Shown piece by piece: positions 1 through 8,580 of a DNA stretch of 64,000 nucleotides. The position numbers and the translations under genes are program-made. The notes below the pieces were generated by a model that was given only the letters and a program-made list of their open reading frames with translations, was not told the origin of the DNA and did no database searches. Numbering within the stretch: position 1 is the stretch's first letter; every line of letters begins with the position of its first letter. This DNA comes from CAWHJN01 sp963829705 (GTDB lineage Bacteria > Bacteroidota > Rhodothermia > Rhodothermales > BA12), in assembly GCA_963829705.1 (NCBI GenBank), contig CAWHJN010000005.1, positions 1,550,001-1,614,000 on the forward strand, read 5' to 3'.

Positions 1-2617
1 GCGTCTGGATGAACGGCAGCGCGTCGACGGCCTGCGTGAGCCAGCGCGGCTCCGTGGTGAAGCGCCCGTCCACGCCCCAGATGGTGTTCTGGATGGGCTC
101 GTCGCCGATGCGGAACTTGTCCACCTGCGAGCGCTGCGACATCCGCATCACCGTCGCGCCGAGTTGGAGCTTGTCCTCGTAGGCGTAATCGGCGCGCAGC
201 CCCAGGAGCGTTTTCTTCTGCAAGTCGAACAGGGAGTTCTGCTCGAAGGTGATCTCGATGTCGCGCCCGGCGTTGACGAACGACTGGTTGATGATCGTGA
301 CGGTGCCGCTGCCGGTGTAATCGACGGTATAATCGACGCCCTCGCTGAGGGTCACGCCCCCGGCGACGACGCGCACCGACCCTTCGACGAGCCCCGACCA
401 TGCCTTTAGGTCGAAAAAGCTCTGCGCCGCGCCCTGGTACGACCCTTCGATGCGGTAAACGTCGAACTGCGTCTGCCGCCGCGCTGTCTCTTTCTTGCGC
501 GTGTAGAGGTCGGTGAAGACGTAGCGCTGCGCGTCCGGGTTGGTCTGCGTCTGGTTGTCGATGCGGCTGCCGAAGGGTTCGAGGTAGGGGAAGATGAGCA
601 GCCCCGTGCCCGGGTCGATGGTGAAGCGGGTGATGTAGTCGAACTGGTTGTCGGCGCCGGGCGCACCGCCCGCCCCGGTGCGGTCGAGGCCGAGCATCTG
701 GAGCAGCGGCGTCTGGCTGCCCGGCAGCGTCGCGCCGGCCTGGCCGCTCGGCGGCTGGAAGCGCACGTCGAGCTCGAAATCGTCCGGGCGGATGCCGCCG
801 CCGCGCAGGCTGTAGAGGTTTCGCATCTCCAGGTACCACGTCGTCGGGACGACATCGTCGGAGGGGGCGACGGGGTTGGTGCCGCGCAAGAGCTTCGTCA
901 CGAGCGCACCGTTGCGGATCTGGCCGCTGGCTCCACCCGAGGTGCCCGCGAGGTCGCCCACGGTCACGACGTTGCCGTTGGTGTCCTGGTAGCGGAAGGC
1001 GACGGCCAGTGCCTCGGTGTCGGCGAGGCCGTTGCGGAGCGAGAGGTAGCCGAGCGTCTCGTCGAAGGTGTAGTCGCGACCCAGTTCGAGCAGCTTGAAG
1101 CGCTGGCCCGTCTGCACGTCGCTGTCGCGCAGCCCTTTCTGCGTGACGAGGTAATCCTTGGCCGACGAGCTGTCGGCGTCGGAGCGGCGCAACCGGCTGT
1201 CGATTTCGGCATCCGAGTACTGGTCGATGCCGGGGCGCGGGGCGACGACGCTCGTGTAGAGGTTGCCGAGTTGCTGCGACCGCACGGCAGGCTGCTCGCC
1301 GAGGTCGGAGATGGCGACGATGGAGGCGCGGTCGGTTTCCTGGATGGTGTTGCTCTGGAGCTTCCACACCTCCAGCGCGATAATCTTCTCGATGCCCGGC
1401 GCGCCCGTCTGATCCTGCAGGAGCAGCCGCACGCGCGGCGGCGCGCCGAGGGCGAATTCCCAGTTGTTGCGGAAGTAGTAGGCGAGGAAAAAGTGACGCG
1501 ACTCGTCGTAGTCGGTGGCCTTGAGCTCGAACCGGACGGCCTCCGAGCCGCCCGAAATGTTGAGCGCGCTCGACTGCCCCTCCTGCTGCGACGCCACCGT
1601 CGTCAGTTGCACCCCGCCGATCTGGAACTGGCTCTTGATGCCGAAGAGCGACTGCCCGCCCCGGATGAGCGACGACGGCGTCTGGAGGAACACGTTGCCC
1701 GCTTCGATGGACTGGATGATCTCGTCCTCGTAGCCCGTGTACTGGAGCTTGAGCTGGTTCTGGTAATCGAACTGACTCTGCGTGTCCCAACTCACGTCCA
1801 CGCGCAGCTTGTCGCCGATGGTGCCGTTGATGGCGAGGCTGAGGTCCTGCTTGAACGTCGGGTCCACCTGCGAGGCCCGCCCGCCCGCGGCAGCCTGCTG
1901 CTCGCTCTTGCGGTAGTCGAACCCCGCGTTGATGTTGGCCTGCCCGTTGACGCGCAGCGACACTTCGTTCTTGCCGAAGATGGTCGAAAACGCGCTTTGC
2001 CGCCCGCCGGGGATGACGACGTTGAAGAGCGGCCCGCCGCGCCCCGTGCCCCGGTCGGATCGCGCCTGCTGGGCGAGGAGCGTGCGGAAGTTCTCGTCGA
2101 TACCCGCCTGGAAACGCGCCTCGGCGTAGCGGTCGAAGCCGACGCGCACGGGCAGCCGCACGTCCTGCTGGCCCACCTGCTCTTTGATGAAATACGCCCG
2201 CTCGGTGGAATCGAGCGTGACGGTGCGCGTCCACACGCTGGGGCGCGTGGGAAACAGGGGAGCCGGGCGGTCCACGAGCGCGCTCGCCACGCCGGGCCGC
2301 CGCAGCCGGATGTAGCGCTGCACGCGCCCGGTGTCGGGCAGGAGCGAATCGGCCCGCGTGCTGTCGGCACCCGCGAGGAGCGTCGTGTCAGGGGCGAAGT
2401 CTTTCCGCAACCGCATGGGCAGCGCGTCGACGGCCACGCTGTCGGTGTCGGCTACGGCGAAGGCGCGCTCGAAGGTGCCCGCGCCGTAGCGGTGGGCCGA
2501 GCCGGGACGCAGCAGCACGCCGAGCGCCCCGAAGAGGACGACGAGCGTGACGGCGAGCGTACGCGCTACAGGAAGCGGGGCCCGTTCCGAGGGAACAGGA
2601 GGGGAGACGTGTGGCAC
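1..2617 (-). CDS. sprA: T9SS outer-membrane translocon SprA, N-terminal part (runs off the left edge)
   Basis: SprA (Sov) is the giant outer-membrane channel of the type IX secretion system, through which cargo with C-terminal sorting domains leaves the periplasm. The minus strand is open without a stop from the window edge up to here, about 872 codons. The translation has SprA hallmarks such as GGPLFNVVIPGG, FSTIFGKNEVSLRVNGQANI, DPTFKQDLSLAINGTIGDKL, VSWDTQSQFDYQNQLKLQY and ELGRDYTFDETLGYLSLR. The proposed GTG start at 2617 gives a signal peptide (PVARTLAVTLVVLFGALG); the frame stays open further upstream, so the exact start is uncertain. SprA proteins usually exceed 2,000 residues, so more than half lies outside. 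It is divergent from the lipoprotein at 2861. Two type A T9SS cargo genes at 10.6-15.1 kb fit a working system. Confidence 0.9.
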   Translation of the reverse strand, partial: MPHVSPPVPSERAPLPVARTLAVTLVVLFGALGVLLRPGSAHRYGAGTFERAFAVADTDSVAVDALPMRLRKDFAPDTTLLAGADSTRADSLLPDTGRVQRYIRLRRPGVASALVDRPAPLFPTRPSVWTRTVTLDSTERAYFIKEQVGQQDVRLPVRVGFDRYAEARFQAGIDENFRTLLAQQARSDRGTGRGGPLFNVVIPGGRQSAFSTIFGKNEVSLRVNGQANINAGFDYRKSEQQAAAGGRASQVDPTFKQDLSLAINGTIGDKLRVDVSWDTQSQFDYQNQLKLQYTGYEDEIIQSIEAGNVFLQTPSSLIRGGQSLFGIKSQFQIGGVQLTTVASQQEGQSSALNISGGSEAVRFELKATDYDESRHFFLAYYFRNNWEFALGAPPRVRLLLQDQTGAPGIEKIIALEVWKLQSNTIQETDRASIVAISDLGEQPAVRSQQLGNLYTSVVAPRPGIDQYSDAEIDSRLRRSDADSSSAKDYLVTQKGLRDSDVQTGQRFKLLELGRDYTFDETLGYLSLRNGLADTEALAVAFRYQDTNGNVVTVGDLAGTSGGASGQIRNGALVTKLLRGTNPVAPSDDVVPTTWYLEMRNLYSLRGGGIRPDDFELDVRFQPPSGQAGATLPGSQTPLLQMLGLDRTGAGGAPGADNQFDYITRFTIDPGTGLLIFPYLEPFGSRIDNQTQTNPDAQRYVFTDLYTRKKETARRQTQFDVYRIEGSYQGAAQSFFDLKAWSGLVEGSVRVVAGGVTLSEGVDYTVDYTGSGTVTIINQSFVNAGRDIEITFEQNSLFDLQKKTLLGLRADYAYEDKLQLGATVMRMSQRSQVDKFRIGDEPIQNTIWGVDGRFTTEPRWLTQAVDALPFIQT

Positions 2618-2620
2618 AGA

Positions 2621-2723
2621 CTCAGTTCTGAAACAGATTCCGGATGCGGCCCCGTGGGCCGCCGTTCGAGCGATCAGTAGCAGCGTGCGATACGCAGTCT
2701 CCGGTTTGGTAGTCAGAACTGAG
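2621..2723. repeat. 11-bp inverted repeat pair next to the sprA start
   Basis: CTCAGTTCTGA (2621-2631) and its exact reverse complement TCAGAACTGAG (2713-2723) lie 81 bp apart in the 243-bp region between sprA and the divergent lipoprotein gene. The first arm is immediately upstream of the proposed GTG start. The arms could form a long-loop hairpin in a sprA leader or be a paired regulator site. The rest of this intergenic stretch holds a TTGACA (2785-2790) without a good -10 at normal spacing. Function is not established. Confidence 0.35.
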
Positions 2724-2860
2724 GGGGAGGGCGGTCGTATAGACGGCCCGGACGGGCGTTTTCGTGTGCCCCGCGTGACGCCGGTTGACACGGGAATGGC
2801 GCGGTCGGCAAGATAAAGAGCGTGTCCCGTTCGTCACAAGTCCCAAAAACCTTGCCTGTT

Positions 2861-3325
2861 ATGCCTTCACCCGCGCGTCTTTTTCTGCTGGGATCCACGA
2901 TGCTGCTGGCCGCGTGCGGAACGAACGAGCCGGCACCCGCCGAGGCGGACGAAAAGGCGCAGATCGCGGCGGTGCTCTACGCGCAGCAGGAGGCGTGGAA
3001 TCGGGGCGACCTCGCCGGGTTCATGGACGGCTACTGGAACAGCGACAGCCTCCGCTTCGCTTCGGGCGGCACCGTGCAGCGCGGCTGGCAAACCACCCTC
3101 GACCGCTACCGGAACAGCTACCCCGGCACCGACGCGATGGGCACGCTCGCCTTCGACAGCCTCGACGTGCGCCTGCTCGGACCCGACGATGCGTACGTGT
3201 TCGGACGCTGGGCGCTGGCACGCGACACCACGTTCGCGCCCGCCTCGGGCCTGTTTACCCTTATCCTCCGGCGCACCCCGCAGGGGTGGCGCATCGTCCA
3301 CGACCACACCTCCTCGGCCCGCTGA
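2861..3325 (+). CDS. Lipoprotein with SnoaL/DUF4440-like (NTF2-fold) domain
   Basis: This 154-residue protein starts with a lipoprotein signal peptide ending in the lipobox LLAAC, so it is probably anchored to a membrane through the cysteine. The mature part has the NTF2-like pattern seen in DUF4440/SnoaL-like proteins: AVLYAQQEAWNRGDLAGFMDGYWNS near the N-terminus and a C-terminal RTPQGWRIVHDHTSS. Such domains bind small ligands or act as small hydrolases or isomerases; the substrate cannot be told from sequence. An upstream in-frame ATG at 2822 is possible, but the one at 2861 gives a clean signal peptide. The SDR gene follows after 25 bp and may be cotranscribed. Confidence 0.8.
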   Translation: MPSPARLFLLGSTMLLAACGTNEPAPAEADEKAQIAAVLYAQQEAWNRGDLAGFMDGYWNSDSLRFASGGTVQRGWQTTLDRYRNSYPGTDAMGTLAFDSLDVRLLGPDDAYVFGRWALARDTTFAPASGLFTLILRRTPQGWRIVHDHTSSAR

Positions 3326-3350
3326 CGCGGGTTTCTCATCCCTTCTCGCT

Positions 3351-4034
3351 ATGCCCGATACCGACCTTCGCGGACTCAAAATCGCCGTCACAGGAGCCGA
3401 CGGACGGCTCGGAAAAGCCGTCGTCCAGACGCTCGCGCGGCACGGGGCCGCCATCGCCGCCGTCGTGCGCCACGAAGCCGACGCTGCCACGATCCCGTTT
3501 CCCGACGATGCAGAAGGCTGGGCGTTTCCGTGCGATGTGACACGCGAGGATGCCGTCGTGCCGTGCTTCCAGGCCATTCACCACCAGCTCGGCGGCCTCG
3601 ACGCGCTCGTCCACACCGTCGGCGGCTGGGCGTCGTCGGATCTCCACGAGACGTCGCTCGACGAGTGGAACCGGCTGATGACGCTCAACCTGACGAGCGC
3701 GTTTCTGTGCTTCCGTGAGGCGTCGCGCTACATGACGGGCGGCAGAGGTCGCCTCATCGCCATCGCGGCGGGGCAGGGGGCCGACAAGGGCCGAGCCGGG
3801 CAGGCGGCGTACTCGGCGTCGAAGGCGGGCGTGATCCGGCTCGTCGAGGCCGCCGCCGAGGAATTCCAGGGCCACATCACCGCGCATGCCATCGCGCCGT
3901 CGATCCTGCTCGAAGACGGGGAGACGGGCGAAGGCGTGTCCACGAAAGCCATCGCCGAGTTGTGCGCGCACCTCTGCGCGGGCGGCGGCGACGCGCTCAA
4001 CGGCGCCACGCTGCGCGCCTACGGCCTGGGGTAA
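3351..4034 (+). CDS. SDR family oxidoreductase, quinonoid dihydropteridine reductase-like
   Basis: A 227-residue Rossmann-fold short-chain dehydrogenase/reductase using NAD(P)H. The nucleotide-binding motif is TGADGRLG near the N-terminus, followed by VHTVGGWA, LNLTSAF and the catalytic YSASK. The serine normally found 13 residues before the catalytic tyrosine is a glycine here (AIAAGQGADKGRAGQAAYSASK region). The GGW motif and the Ser-less active site resemble quinonoid dihydropteridine reductase, which also works without the SDR serine. That role is an inference; the safe call is an SDR. It lies 25 bp after the lipoprotein gene and converges on the saccharopine dehydrogenase-like gene with only 13 bp between stops. 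Confidence 0.8.
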   Translation: MPDTDLRGLKIAVTGADGRLGKAVVQTLARHGAAIAAVVRHEADAATIPFPDDAEGWAFPCDVTREDAVVPCFQAIHHQLGGLDALVHTVGGWASSDLHETSLDEWNRLMTLNLTSAFLCFREASRYMTGGRGRLIAIAAGQGADKGRAGQAAYSASKAGVIRLVEAAAEEFQGHITAHAIAPSILLEDGETGEGVSTKAIAELCAHLCAGGGDALNGATLRAYGLG

Positions 4035-4047
4035 GCCCCTCGCCGTT

Positions 4048-5250
4048 TTATCCGACCTCTTCCTGCGACGCCTGCGCCAGCATCGCGTCGGTGACGCTGA
4101 CGTAGCCGTCGAACCAGCGCTCGCGGATGCCGATGCCGCGCTCGCGGATGGCGTCGAGGTACGCGCCCCGGTCTACGACGTACTCGGGCGGGGCCGCGCC
4201 GCCACCGGGCACCTCGCCGCGTGCCAGCCGCAGTGCCAGCACGACGGTCGGGATCGCCGTGGCGCGGCGCATGGCGGTCGTCTTGTCCTCGGCGTCGTAC
4301 TCCTCGATGGTTTCGTAGAGCAGCGTCTTCTCGACGCCGTTTTTCTTGCCGCGCACGAGCACGCGCATGAGCAGCACGTCGGGCTGCTCGGAGCCCAGCC
4401 GCTGCCGCATCTTGCGGACGAGCACGTCCCGGTACGTCAGGTGCGTCCGCACGTCGATGGTCTGCGCCTCGCCGAAGCCGAGGGCCAGCAGAAACTGCAT
4501 CTGCGCGGCGTGGCCGGGCCAGCGGATCGTCTTGTGGTCGAGGTGGGGCACCTTGCCTTCGAGGCTCCGCGCCAGCGTCGACAGGCCGCCCTGCGTGCAG
4601 AAGGCTTCCAACTCGCCGAACGGCGGCGCGAAATACAGGTGCTCGAGGTGCGATAGCGGCGCGTGCGTCGTCACCTCGCCGTCTTCGATGAGCTGCACCG
4701 GGTTGGTGTAATCCTCGATGATCTTCTCGGGCGACCACGACACGGTGAAGTTGAACGGCGGCGTCGGGTCGAGGGGGATGTCGCCCACGCGAAGCTGCGC
4801 CGCCTCGACCTCGTCGAACTGGTCGAGGCCGTGCAAACACAGCACGTTGATGAGGCCGGGCGCGAGGCCGCAGTTGGGTACCACCCACACGTTCTGCGCG
4901 CGCGCCGAGGCGTCGAGCCGCAGCAGGGATTCCACGACGGGGTCGGCCCCGCCGAGGTCGCAGTAGTGGATGCCGAGATCGACGCACAACTCGGCCAGCG
5001 CGGCGTTCTTGCCCGTCGGCGCGGCCCCGATGACAACGTCGGAGTGCTCGATGATGGTTTTGAGCACGAACAGATCACGCGCGTCGATCTGAAACGAGCG
5101 CAGGCGCGGGCTGCTCAGTCCGTCCTGGAGCGCTTGGAGCGAGCGCGCCCGCGCGTCGCACACCTGCACGAGATCGACCTCGGGGATGGCGTGCAGTTCG
5201 TGGGCGATGGTGGCACCGATGCTGCCCGCGCCGATGACGGAGATACGCAT
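4048..5250 (-). CDS. Saccharopine dehydrogenase family protein
   Basis: A 400-residue NAD(P)-dependent oxidoreductase of the saccharopine/carboxynorspermidine dehydrogenase family. The Rossmann motif VIGAGSIGATIAHEL is at the very N-terminus, with D/NAD-side features (VDLVQVCDARA) and the family's DLGGADPVV and VPNCGLAPGLINVL segments. The C-terminal substrate domain carries HLTYRDVLVRKMRQRLG. Whether it reduces lysine-, spermidine- or other amine-derived imines cannot be decided from sequence. It follows dnaX-ebfC-recR on the same strand, 86 bp after recR, in a gap filled with an inverted GTTAGAGGTTAG repeat. The ATG at 5250 has no Shine-Dalgarno sequence but a C/T-rich leader. Confidence 0.85.
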   Translation of the reverse strand: MRISVIGAGSIGATIAHELHAIPEVDLVQVCDARARSLQALQDGLSSPRLRSFQIDARDLFVLKTIIEHSDVVIGAAPTGKNAALAELCVDLGIHYCDLGGADPVVESLLRLDASARAQNVWVVPNCGLAPGLINVLCLHGLDQFDEVEAAQLRVGDIPLDPTPPFNFTVSWSPEKIIEDYTNPVQLIEDGEVTTHAPLSHLEHLYFAPPFGELEAFCTQGGLSTLARSLEGKVPHLDHKTIRWPGHAAQMQFLLALGFGEAQTIDVRTHLTYRDVLVRKMRQRLGSEQPDVLLMRVLVRGKKNGVEKTLLYETIEEYDAEDKTTAMRRATAIPTVVLALRLARGEVPGGGAAPPEYVVDRGAYLDAIRERGIGIRERWFDGYVSVTDAMLAQASQEEVG

Positions 5251-5256
5251 GGAAAA

Positions 5257-5338
5257 GAGATTGGAGGGTGGCGGTTAGAGGTTAGGAGGAGATCTGGAGG
5301 AGACGCCCTGCCTCCCCAATCTCGCATCTCTAACCTCT
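5257..5338. repeat. GTTGGAG-type intergenic repeat, two inverted copies
   Basis: The gap between recR and the dehydrogenase gene holds one unit on the plus strand and a similar unit inverted. GAGATTGG (5257-5264) matches CCAATCTC (5316-5323) and AGAGGTTA (5277-5284) matches TAACCTCT (5331-5338). The stretch GGCGGTTAGAGGTTAGGAG closely resembles GGCGGTTCGAGGTTGGAG on the minus strand near 63620 and GAGGTTGGAGGTTGGAG at 33451. It is probably a dispersed intergenic element; its role is unknown. Confidence 0.5.
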
Positions 5339-5996
5339 ACATAGACGAGCGCCCTTCGAGGGCGCGGGCGAGCGTGGCCTCGTCGGCGTATTCGAGGTCG
5401 CCGCCGATGGGCAGGCCACGCGCGAGGCGGGTGAGTGGCACGCCGAGCGGCTTGAGCAGCATCGACAGGTAGTGCGAGGTGGTGTCGCCCTCGACGTTGG
5501 GGTTCATCGCCAGGATGACCTCGCGGATCTCGGGTCCCTGGCCGTTCTCGAAGCCCGCGGCCTTTGCCGCGACGTCCTCCGTCACGGCCAGCGTGCGCGT
5601 GACGCGGGCGACGAGTTCGCGCACCCGCAGGTCTTCCGGCCCGACGTTGTCGAGCGGCGAGATCGCACCGCCGAGCACGTGGTAGACGCCCCCGAAGTCG
5701 CCCGTGCGCTCGAAGGCCATCACGTCGGTCGCTTCTTCGACCACGCAGATCGTCTGCGGGTCACGCCGGGCGTGGGCGCAGATGGGGCACGGCACGTTAT
5801 CGGTGACGTTGAAGCAGATGGGGCAGAAGCGCACGCGGTCCTTGACGGCCACGAGCGCCTTGGCGATCTCGACGACCTCCTCGCGCGGCATCTTGAGCAC
5901 GTACGCGGCCAGCCGCTGCGCCGTCTTGCGCCCGATGGTGGGCAGCTTGGTGAACTGCTCGACGAGTGCCTCGACAGATTCGGACGTGAACTGCAT
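5337..5996 (-). CDS. recR: Recombination protein RecR
   Basis: RecR acts with RecO/RecF to load RecA on SSB-coated gaps during recombinational repair. The 219-residue length is typical. In order it shows an N-terminal helix-hairpin-helix (LVEQFTKLPTIGRKTAQRLA, residues 11-30), a C4 zinc finger with Cys58, Cys61, Cys70 and Cys73, and a Toprim domain starting at ICVVEEATDVMAFERTG. The C-terminal RLARGLPIGGDLEYADEATL is also standard. The gene is the third of a dnaX-ebfC-recR cluster, an order conserved widely in bacteria. Confidence 0.97.
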   Translation of the reverse strand: MQFTSESVEALVEQFTKLPTIGRKTAQRLAAYVLKMPREEVVEIAKALVAVKDRVRFCPICFNVTDNVPCPICAHARRDPQTICVVEEATDVMAFERTGDFGGVYHVLGGAISPLDNVGPEDLRVRELVARVTRTLAVTEDVAAKAAGFENGQGPEIREVILAMNPNVEGDTTSHYLSMLLKPLGVPLTRLARGLPIGGDLEYADEATLARALEGRSSM

Positions 5997-6079
5997 GGGG
6001 GTGGAGGGTCAGAAGTAAAGAGTCGAGGGCGCGCGATGCGCGCGCGTCCGACGTGCAAAACACGTCACAGCACTCTTCG

Positions 6080-6406
6080 TCACAACCCGAATTGCCCGAG
6101 GTCGAGGCCCGGCGGCAGCATCGAGCCGGCGGTTTTCTGCATCTCGGCCTGCGCCACCTTGTGCGCCTCCTCGAGCGCCTTGTTGACGCCCGAGAGGACG
6201 AGGTCTTCGAGCATCTCGACGTCGTTGGGATCAACGGCGGAGGGCTCAATGGAGATCGACGTGACGCGCTGCGCGCCGTTGGCGGTGACTTTGACCATGC
6301 CGCCACCGACTTCGGTGGTGACGGTCTTCTCGGCGAGGGCGGCCTGGGCGGCCTGCATCTGCTGCTGCATTTCGGCAAACTTGCCGAACATATCTGCCAT
6401 GTTCAT
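6080..6406 (-). CDS. YbaB/EbfC family nucleoid-associated protein
   Basis: A small (108-residue) DNA-binding nucleoid protein that forms a tweezer-like dimer. The N-terminal helix MADMFGKFAEMQQQMQAAQ is followed by the central strands TTEVGGGMVKVTANGAQRVTSISIEP and the C-terminal helix DLVLSGVNKALEEAHKVAQ, which together define the family. It sits between dnaX and recR, the classical genomic position, with 54 bp to dnaX and 83 bp to recR. Confidence 0.95.
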   Translation of the reverse strand: MNMADMFGKFAEMQQQMQAAQAALAEKTVTTEVGGGMVKVTANGAQRVTSISIEPSAVDPNDVEMLEDLVLSGVNKALEEAHKVAQAEMQKTAGSMLPPGLDLGQFGL

Positions 6407-6460
6407 GCGCGTGCGACGGGTAAGCGGGAAAAAAGGGCCGTGCGGCGCGAGCCGCGCGTG

Positions 6461-8446
6461 CTACTGCCAGACGACCTCGCCGCCAAACTGTTCGAAAATG
6501 GCCCTGACGACGGGGTGCTCCTGGCGCTGCGTTTCGATAAAGGCCAACGGATCGAAGGCGCTGCCAGTTTCGGCGGCGGCAGCGCTTTGCAGGCCGGGCT
6601 GCACGTCGCACCGCAGCCGCGCCGGGCGCAAGCCGAGGTGGTGTTCGAGCAGCGCGATGAGCGTGTTGGCCCCGCCTTCGATGGTGCGCGCGGAGGCGGC
6701 ATCGGGGGCGGCGAGCACGAGGACGTCGTTGTCGTAGGCGGTGGGCACGGACAGCGACAGCATCGCCTGCAACGCGGGCCGCTCCACCTGCGCGCACAGC
6801 GTGGACCACGCGGCGGCGAAGCGTTCGAGCGTGGCGTCGGGTATGGCGCGCGTCGAGAGGGCCGCCGAGCCTTCGGTGCGCGGAGAGGGGTCGGTAGAAG
6901 CGGGCGCGCGTCGGGTTTTGAGCGCCGGGCCGCTGAACAGGTCGTCGTACGGGTCGGTGCTATGGGCGGCGGGGCGCTGCGGCGCGGACGCAGGCGCGTG
7001 CTCCTCGGGCGCGTCGGCAGACGGGCGCATCGGGTGGATGCTGGCGTGCCGGGGTGTCTGCAACGGCTCGGGCGCGTCGTCGGGCGCGGGCAGTGTGTTG
7101 GCAGGGGCGCTTGCGGCAGCGGGCGAGGGTTCAGCCGAGCGGGGCGGAGCAGGATCGGGGGCCACGTCGGGACGCCGGCCGGGCGTGTCAGCCTCGTAGG
7201 CGCGCTCGGGTTCGCGGGCCAGCACGGGAGGCGCCGTCGCGCCCGGCAGGGTGGCGGACGACGGCAGCGCCACGCCAGAGCGCACCTGCGCCTCGATGCG
7301 CGCCAGCGTGTCGAGGGCTTCGTTGAGGTCGATGGCTTTTGCGAGCGCGGCCATCTTCAAAAGTGCCATCTCCAGCCGTAACCGGGGCTGCGACGCCCCT
7401 TTCAGCGCGTCCTCGGCCTCGGCAGTGAGCGTCAGCAGCCGCAGCACATCGGCCTCGTCTAACCCTTCGGCCGTCGCCTGGTAGCGCGCCTGCACGGCCG
7501 GGGCAGCTTCGATGAGGTCGGTGTCGGGCAGGGTGCAGGCGACGAGCAGGTTACGCAGGTGCTCCTGCAAACCGGAGACGAACTCCTGCAGGTCGTGCCC
7601 GCGCCGCATCAGCGTGTCCACGAGCGTGAGCAGGCGTGCCGTGTCGCGGGCCGCGACGGCATCGGTCACGTCGAAAAACAGGTCGATCTCGACGACGCCG
7701 AGGGCGTGGGCGAGTTCGGTGTAGGTGAGCGTCGTGCCGCAGAGCGCCACGGCCTGGTCGAAGGCCGAGAGTGTGTCGCGCAGCGCGCCGTCGCCTTTGC
7801 GCGCGATGAGGAGGAGCGAGTCGTCGTCGGCCTCAATGTTTTCGCTCGCGCAGATCTCGCGCAGCCGCTGCACGGCGTCGGCGACGGCGATGCGGCGGAA
7901 ATCGAACCGCTGGCAGCGCGACAGGATCGTGGGGATGACCTTGTGCGGCTCGGTCGTGGCGAAGATGAAGAGGACGTACGGCGGCGGCTCTTCGAGCGTT
8001 TTCAGGAGCGCGTTGAAGGCGCTCGTCGAGAGCATGTGGACCTCGTCCACGATGTACACTTTTTTCTTCGCCCCCTGCGGCGGCACGCGGACGGTGTCGC
8101 GCAGTTCGCGGATGTCGTCCACCTTGTTGTTCGAGGCAGCGTCGATCTCGATGATGTTGAGCGAACGGCCCTCGGCAAACGACCGGCACGACTCACACGT
8201 GCCACACGGCTCGGCCCCATCCTCACGCGCCTCGTGCGGCGTCTGGCAGTTGATGGCCTTCGCCAGAATACGCGCCGCCGTCGTCTTGCCCACCCCGCGC
8301 GGGCCGCTGAACAGGTAGGCGTGCGCCAGCCGCTCCAGCCGGATCGCGTTCTTCAGCGTCTCGGAGACGTGCTCCTGCCCGACGAGGTCGTTGAAGCACG
8401 TCGGGCGGTATTTGCGGGCGGTGACGAGGTAGCGTTCCGAGGGCAT
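6461..8446 (-). CDS. dnaX: DNA polymerase III subunit gamma/tau
   Basis: DnaX is the ATPase of the clamp loader; the tau form also links polymerase cores and the helicase. The ATG at 8446 begins MPSERYLVTARKYRPTCF, the usual DnaX N-terminus; an in-frame upstream extension has no similarity. Walker A is GPRGVGKT (residues 48-55), the zinc module uses Cys67, Cys81, Cys84 and Cys87, Walker B is IVDEVHMLS and the arginine-finger motif is LSRCQRFDF. A Pro/Ala-rich linker (about residues 400-540) separates the clamp-loader part from a C-terminal domain. At 661 residues it is tau-like; no obvious poly-A frameshift site for a gamma form was seen. First gene of the dnaX-ebfC-recR cluster. Confidence 0.96.
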   Translation of the reverse strand: MPSERYLVTARKYRPTCFNDLVGQEHVSETLKNAIRLERLAHAYLFSGPRGVGKTTAARILAKAINCQTPHEAREDGAEPCGTCESCRSFAEGRSLNIIEIDAASNNKVDDIRELRDTVRVPPQGAKKKVYIVDEVHMLSTSAFNALLKTLEEPPPYVLFIFATTEPHKVIPTILSRCQRFDFRRIAVADAVQRLREICASENIEADDDSLLLIARKGDGALRDTLSAFDQAVALCGTTLTYTELAHALGVVEIDLFFDVTDAVAARDTARLLTLVDTLMRRGHDLQEFVSGLQEHLRNLLVACTLPDTDLIEAAPAVQARYQATAEGLDEADVLRLLTLTAEAEDALKGASQPRLRLEMALLKMAALAKAIDLNEALDTLARIEAQVRSGVALPSSATLPGATAPPVLAREPERAYEADTPGRRPDVAPDPAPPRSAEPSPAAASAPANTLPAPDDAPEPLQTPRHASIHPMRPSADAPEEHAPASAPQRPAAHSTDPYDDLFSGPALKTRRAPASTDPSPRTEGSAALSTRAIPDATLERFAAAWSTLCAQVERPALQAMLSLSVPTAYDNDVLVLAAPDAASARTIEGGANTLIALLEHHLGLRPARLRCDVQPGLQSAAAAETGSAFDPLAFIETQRQEHPVVRAIFEQFGGEVVWQ

Positions 8447-8524
8447 GCGGCGGGGAAGAAAGGTGGCGTCAACATAGCCCGGCGCCCCCCCGCGATCAAA
8501 TGAAAAGCGTGGGTTGACGGGCGC

Positions 8525-8553
8525 TTGCGCACTGAGAATGCTCGTCGTATAAT
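8525..8553 (+). promoter_or_regulatory. Candidate sigma-70-like promoter for the radical SAM/DUF4130 pair
   Basis: An exact TATAAT (8548-8553) is preceded at 17 bp by TTGCGC (8525-8530). It sits in a distinctly AT-rich patch (ATAATATGTGTTCAATATAT and following bases) just upstream of the ATG at 8581, in otherwise GC-rich DNA. The -35 half is weak. The extra AT-rich sequence up to 8575 could hold an operator, but no clean palindrome was found. Confidence 0.45.
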
Positions 8554-8580
8554 ATGTGTTCAATATATATGTAAACGGCG

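Noticed and set aside
1271..2680. A 469-codon plus-strand open frame opposite sprA
   Set aside because: The minus strand codes for clear SprA motifs; the plus frame is Arg/Ala/Leu-rich with no domain.
6461..8446. Programmed frameshift in dnaX for a gamma form
   Set aside because: No A- or T-run slippery sequence with a following stem was seen at the linker; the gene encodes tau directly.
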